This document shows positions 5,365 to 6,729 of a stretch of DNA of 6,729 nucleotides, piece by piece (position 1 is the stretch's first letter; each line of letters starts with the position of its first letter). Under the pieces are notes generated by a model. It did not search any database and was not told the DNA's origin. It saw only the letters and a list, made by a program, of their open reading frames with translations. This DNA comes from Chloroflexota bacterium (GTDB taxonomy: Bacteria; Chloroflexota; Anaerolineae; UBA4142): assembly GCA_016199405.1 (NCBI GenBank), contig JACQGS010000027.1:1-6729 (forward strand), written 5' to 3'. Position numbers and translations under genes: made by a program.

Positions 5365-6729
5365 TTACTTCCCCACCACAATCTCCACACTCGCGCTCCT
5401 CCCGTACACCTCTGGCTCGTACATCGGCGTGGCTTCCGCCGGCAGCGCGCGGAACGTGCCGCTCGCCGTCGCGCGAATCAAATACGAAAACGTGTGCTTG
5501 CCTTTCCACAGATACGTCGTGAAAAAGACCGCGCGGTCATCCCGCAATTCGGGGTGTGACCAGTAGAGACGGGTCGGCGACCCGTCTCTACTGGTCGGCG
5601 CGATGCCGCTCGTGTTTAGCGAGTAATTGATTGCCTCGAACCCCGCGGGCAGCGGATCCGTCACCATCATATACCAACCCTCGCGCGGCATTTCCACCGT
5701 GAGCCGCACACGCACAATGTCACCAACCTTGAACGCGGTTTTGGTCGCGTCGGTTTTCGGGTCGAGATATTCGCGGCGCACCGTCGCGCCATCGAGCGAT
5801 TGAATCGCGCCGACAGAATCGGTCGCGCGATAATATTCGAGCGCGGACGCGTAATACAAACGCCCCGCGCCATTACGCGTGATGCGCACCGTATGCTCGC
5901 CCGCCGCGAGCCGCACCGAAATTTCGCGTCCTCTTGCGATATTTTCGCGGGTTACGTTTTCTTTCGCCACGCTTGCGCCGTCCACGAACACTTCGTACGC
6001 AAACGCCGCGTTCAACTCGCCCGTCTGCGCGAGATAATCCGTCAGCGCGATCAGAATCTGCGCGGTCTCTTGCGTCGTGCGCCAATAGCCGCCGGCGCGG
6101 TTCAGCATCAGATAGCGCACCGTTTTTGGCACGAGCGGCGACTCGCGGTCGAGCGCGAGCAACGCGCGCAAAATTGTCGCGGTTGTGCGCCCGTTACTTT
6201 CCATGTACAGACGCGTCGGCGACCCGTCTCTATCCTCCCAATGCGCATGCTGACTCGTTTCGATGACGCGTTTTTTCAAATCATCCACAATCGTTTTCGC
6301 TTTCGCCGTTTCGTTTTGCGAATTGAGCGACAGCGCGAGCAAGCCGCGCGATTCGAGCGTTAGTTTGTCCGCTCGCTCCGCGAGTGCGCGCGCGAGCGCA
6401 ACATCGCCCTGCCCCGCTTCCGCGAGGACATACGCGATGTATGTTTTGAGATTGTCATCTTTCGTTTCGACAACCTGCGTCTTTAGATATTTCAACGCGC
6501 GCTCGAGCGCTTTGCCGTCCACCGCATAACCGGCTTTTTTGGCTTGCAGTAATCCGTACGCGACGTACGCGCTTTCATACGGCTGCGCATCGTCGCCTTC
6601 CCACCAGCCCCAGCCGCCTTCGAAACTCTGAAACGCGTACAGCCGATTCAAACTATCCGCGACAATCGCCGGCAAATCGCTTTGGATTTTGGGGTTTTGG
6701 ATTTGGAGTTTGTCCAATGTTTGCTTGAC
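5365..6729 (-). CDS. Alpha-2-macroglobulin-like protein, C-terminal part (5' end outside window)
   Basis: The frame is open to the right edge, so only the last 454 residues are present. Bacterial alpha-2-macroglobulins are large envelope or secreted proteins that trap proteases. Seen: the alpha-toroid thioester-domain repeats (LPAIVADSLNRLYAFQSFEGGWGWWEG, then PYESAYVAYGLLQAKKAGY, TYIAYVLAEAGQ, TTATILRALLALD, PKTVRYLMLNRAGGYWRTTQETAQILIALTDYL), a beta-rich domain, and the C-terminal receptor-binding-like region (VRVRLTVEMPREGWYMMVTDPLPAGFEAINYSL, then SHPELRDDRAVFFTTYL, YLIRATASGTFRALPAEATPMYEPEVYGRS). The thioester CxEQ motif, if present, would lie upstream of the window, so its status is unknown. 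Two copies of a palindromic repeat are inserted in frame and read RDGSPTRLY. The TTG at 6715-6717 is an internal codon, not a start. Co-transcription with the downstream toxin-antitoxin genes is unlikely to be needed, since these have their own promoter. Confidence 0.87.
   Translation of the reverse strand, partial: VKQTLDKLQIQNPKIQSDLPAIVADSLNRLYAFQSFEGGWGWWEGDDAQPYESAYVAYGLLQAKKAGYAVDGKALERALKYLKTQVVETKDDNLKTYIAYVLAEAGQGDVALARALAERADKLTLESRGLLALSLNSQNETAKAKTIVDDLKKRVIETSQHAHWEDRDGSPTRLYMESNGRTTATILRALLALDRESPLVPKTVRYLMLNRAGGYWRTTQETAQILIALTDYLAQTGELNAAFAYEVFVDGASVAKENVTRENIARGREISVRLAAGEHTVRITRNGAGRLYYASALEYYRATDSVGAIQSLDGATVRREYLDPKTDATKTAFKVGDIVRVRLTVEMPREGWYMMVTDPLPAGFEAINYSLNTSGIAPTSRDGSPTRLYWSHPELRDDRAVFFTTYLWKGKHTFSYLIRATASGTFRALPAEATPMYEPEVYGRSASVEIVVGK
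5381..5428. repeat. Parent copy of the macroglobulin C-terminal duplication
   Basis: These 48 bp, coding for PMYEPEVYGRSASVE near the end of the macroglobulin, match 5039-5086 at 44 positions, in direct orientation and 342 bp apart. Similarity falls off sharply on the upstream side and is weak on the downstream side. Confidence 0.75.
5558..5596. repeat. Perfect 39-bp palindromic repeat, copy 1
   Basis: GACCAGTAGAGACGGGTCG (5558-5576) and its exact reverse complement (5578-5596) surround a single G. On the minus strand the core 5563-5589 encodes RDGSPTRLY within the macroglobulin, in a region between the conserved FEAINYSL and SHPELRDDR segments that looks like a variable loop. The fold is the strongest inverted repeat in the window. 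Confidence 0.9.
6205..6233. repeat. Degenerate palindromic repeat, copy 2
   Basis: GTACAGACGCGTCG (6205-6218), a central G, and CGACCCGTCTCTAT (6220-6233) pair at 11 of 14 positions. The 27 bp at 6205-6231 match copy 1 (5563-5589) at 25 positions and encode the same RDGSPTRLY, between the helical segments AHWE and RTTATILRAL of the macroglobulin. Confidence 0.85.

Noticed and set aside
5800..6363. 187-codon open frame on the plus strand
   Set aside because: It is antisense to the macroglobulin coding frame; its R, A and H-rich composition is typical of a shadow in CGCG-rich DNA.
6681..6711. Low-complexity TTTGGAT-type tandem DNA coding for KLQIQNPKIQ in the macroglobulin, like a further invading repeat
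   Set aside because: Macroglobulin homologues as I recall them have a similar natural LG-I-x-NP segment before the LP of the thioester domain, so this may be ordinary coding sequence with a biased look. The segment is also at the edge of the window.

Overview
The window is bacterial: closely packed intron-free genes, several clear Shine-Dalgarno sites, one Rho-independent terminator, and DNA rich in CGCG-type words. A stand-alone bacterial Elp3 like the one characterised in Dehalococcoides, together with many short dispersed palindromic repeats, suggests a Chloroflexota (Anaerolineae-like) or similar environmental genome. That placement is inference; no rRNA or marker gene is present.

Layout. 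Left, plus strand: an Elp3-type radical SAM/GNAT tRNA-modifying enzyme (41-1657), a strong hairpin terminator (1678-1713), and a PiT-family phosphate permease starting at a TTG just behind the terminator (1733-2719). A hairpin built from a CACGAAG-type repeat (2731-2803) separates this half from the rest. Everything to the right is on the minus strand. Read in its direction of transcription it holds the C-terminal part of an alpha-2-macroglobulin-like protein (window edge 6729 down to 5365); a short promoter/operator region (5255-5364) with a good sigma-70-type promoter overlapped by an inverted repeat; a truncated CopG/BrnA-type antitoxin remnant; a duplicated scrap of the macroglobulin C-terminus; an intact overlapping Phd/YefM antitoxin and PIN toxin pair; and a double zinc-ribbon protein of unknown function that may be translated from the same transcript.

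How the parts relate. The Elp3 and PiT genes are ordinary housekeeping functions with no visible link. The middle right part is an accessory toxin-antitoxin island. It carries the scar of an older antitoxin gene, so the site seems to have been rearranged more than once, and the promoter of the dead antitoxin probably now drives the living pair. The most unusual theme is dispersed repeats that have entered genes and stayed in frame: two copies of one palindrome both read as the peptide RDGSPTRLY inside the macroglobulin, and a C-rich palindrome reads as SPPLMGEGQGERS in the linker of the zinc-ribbon protein. I do not see a complete new defence or biosynthetic system here.
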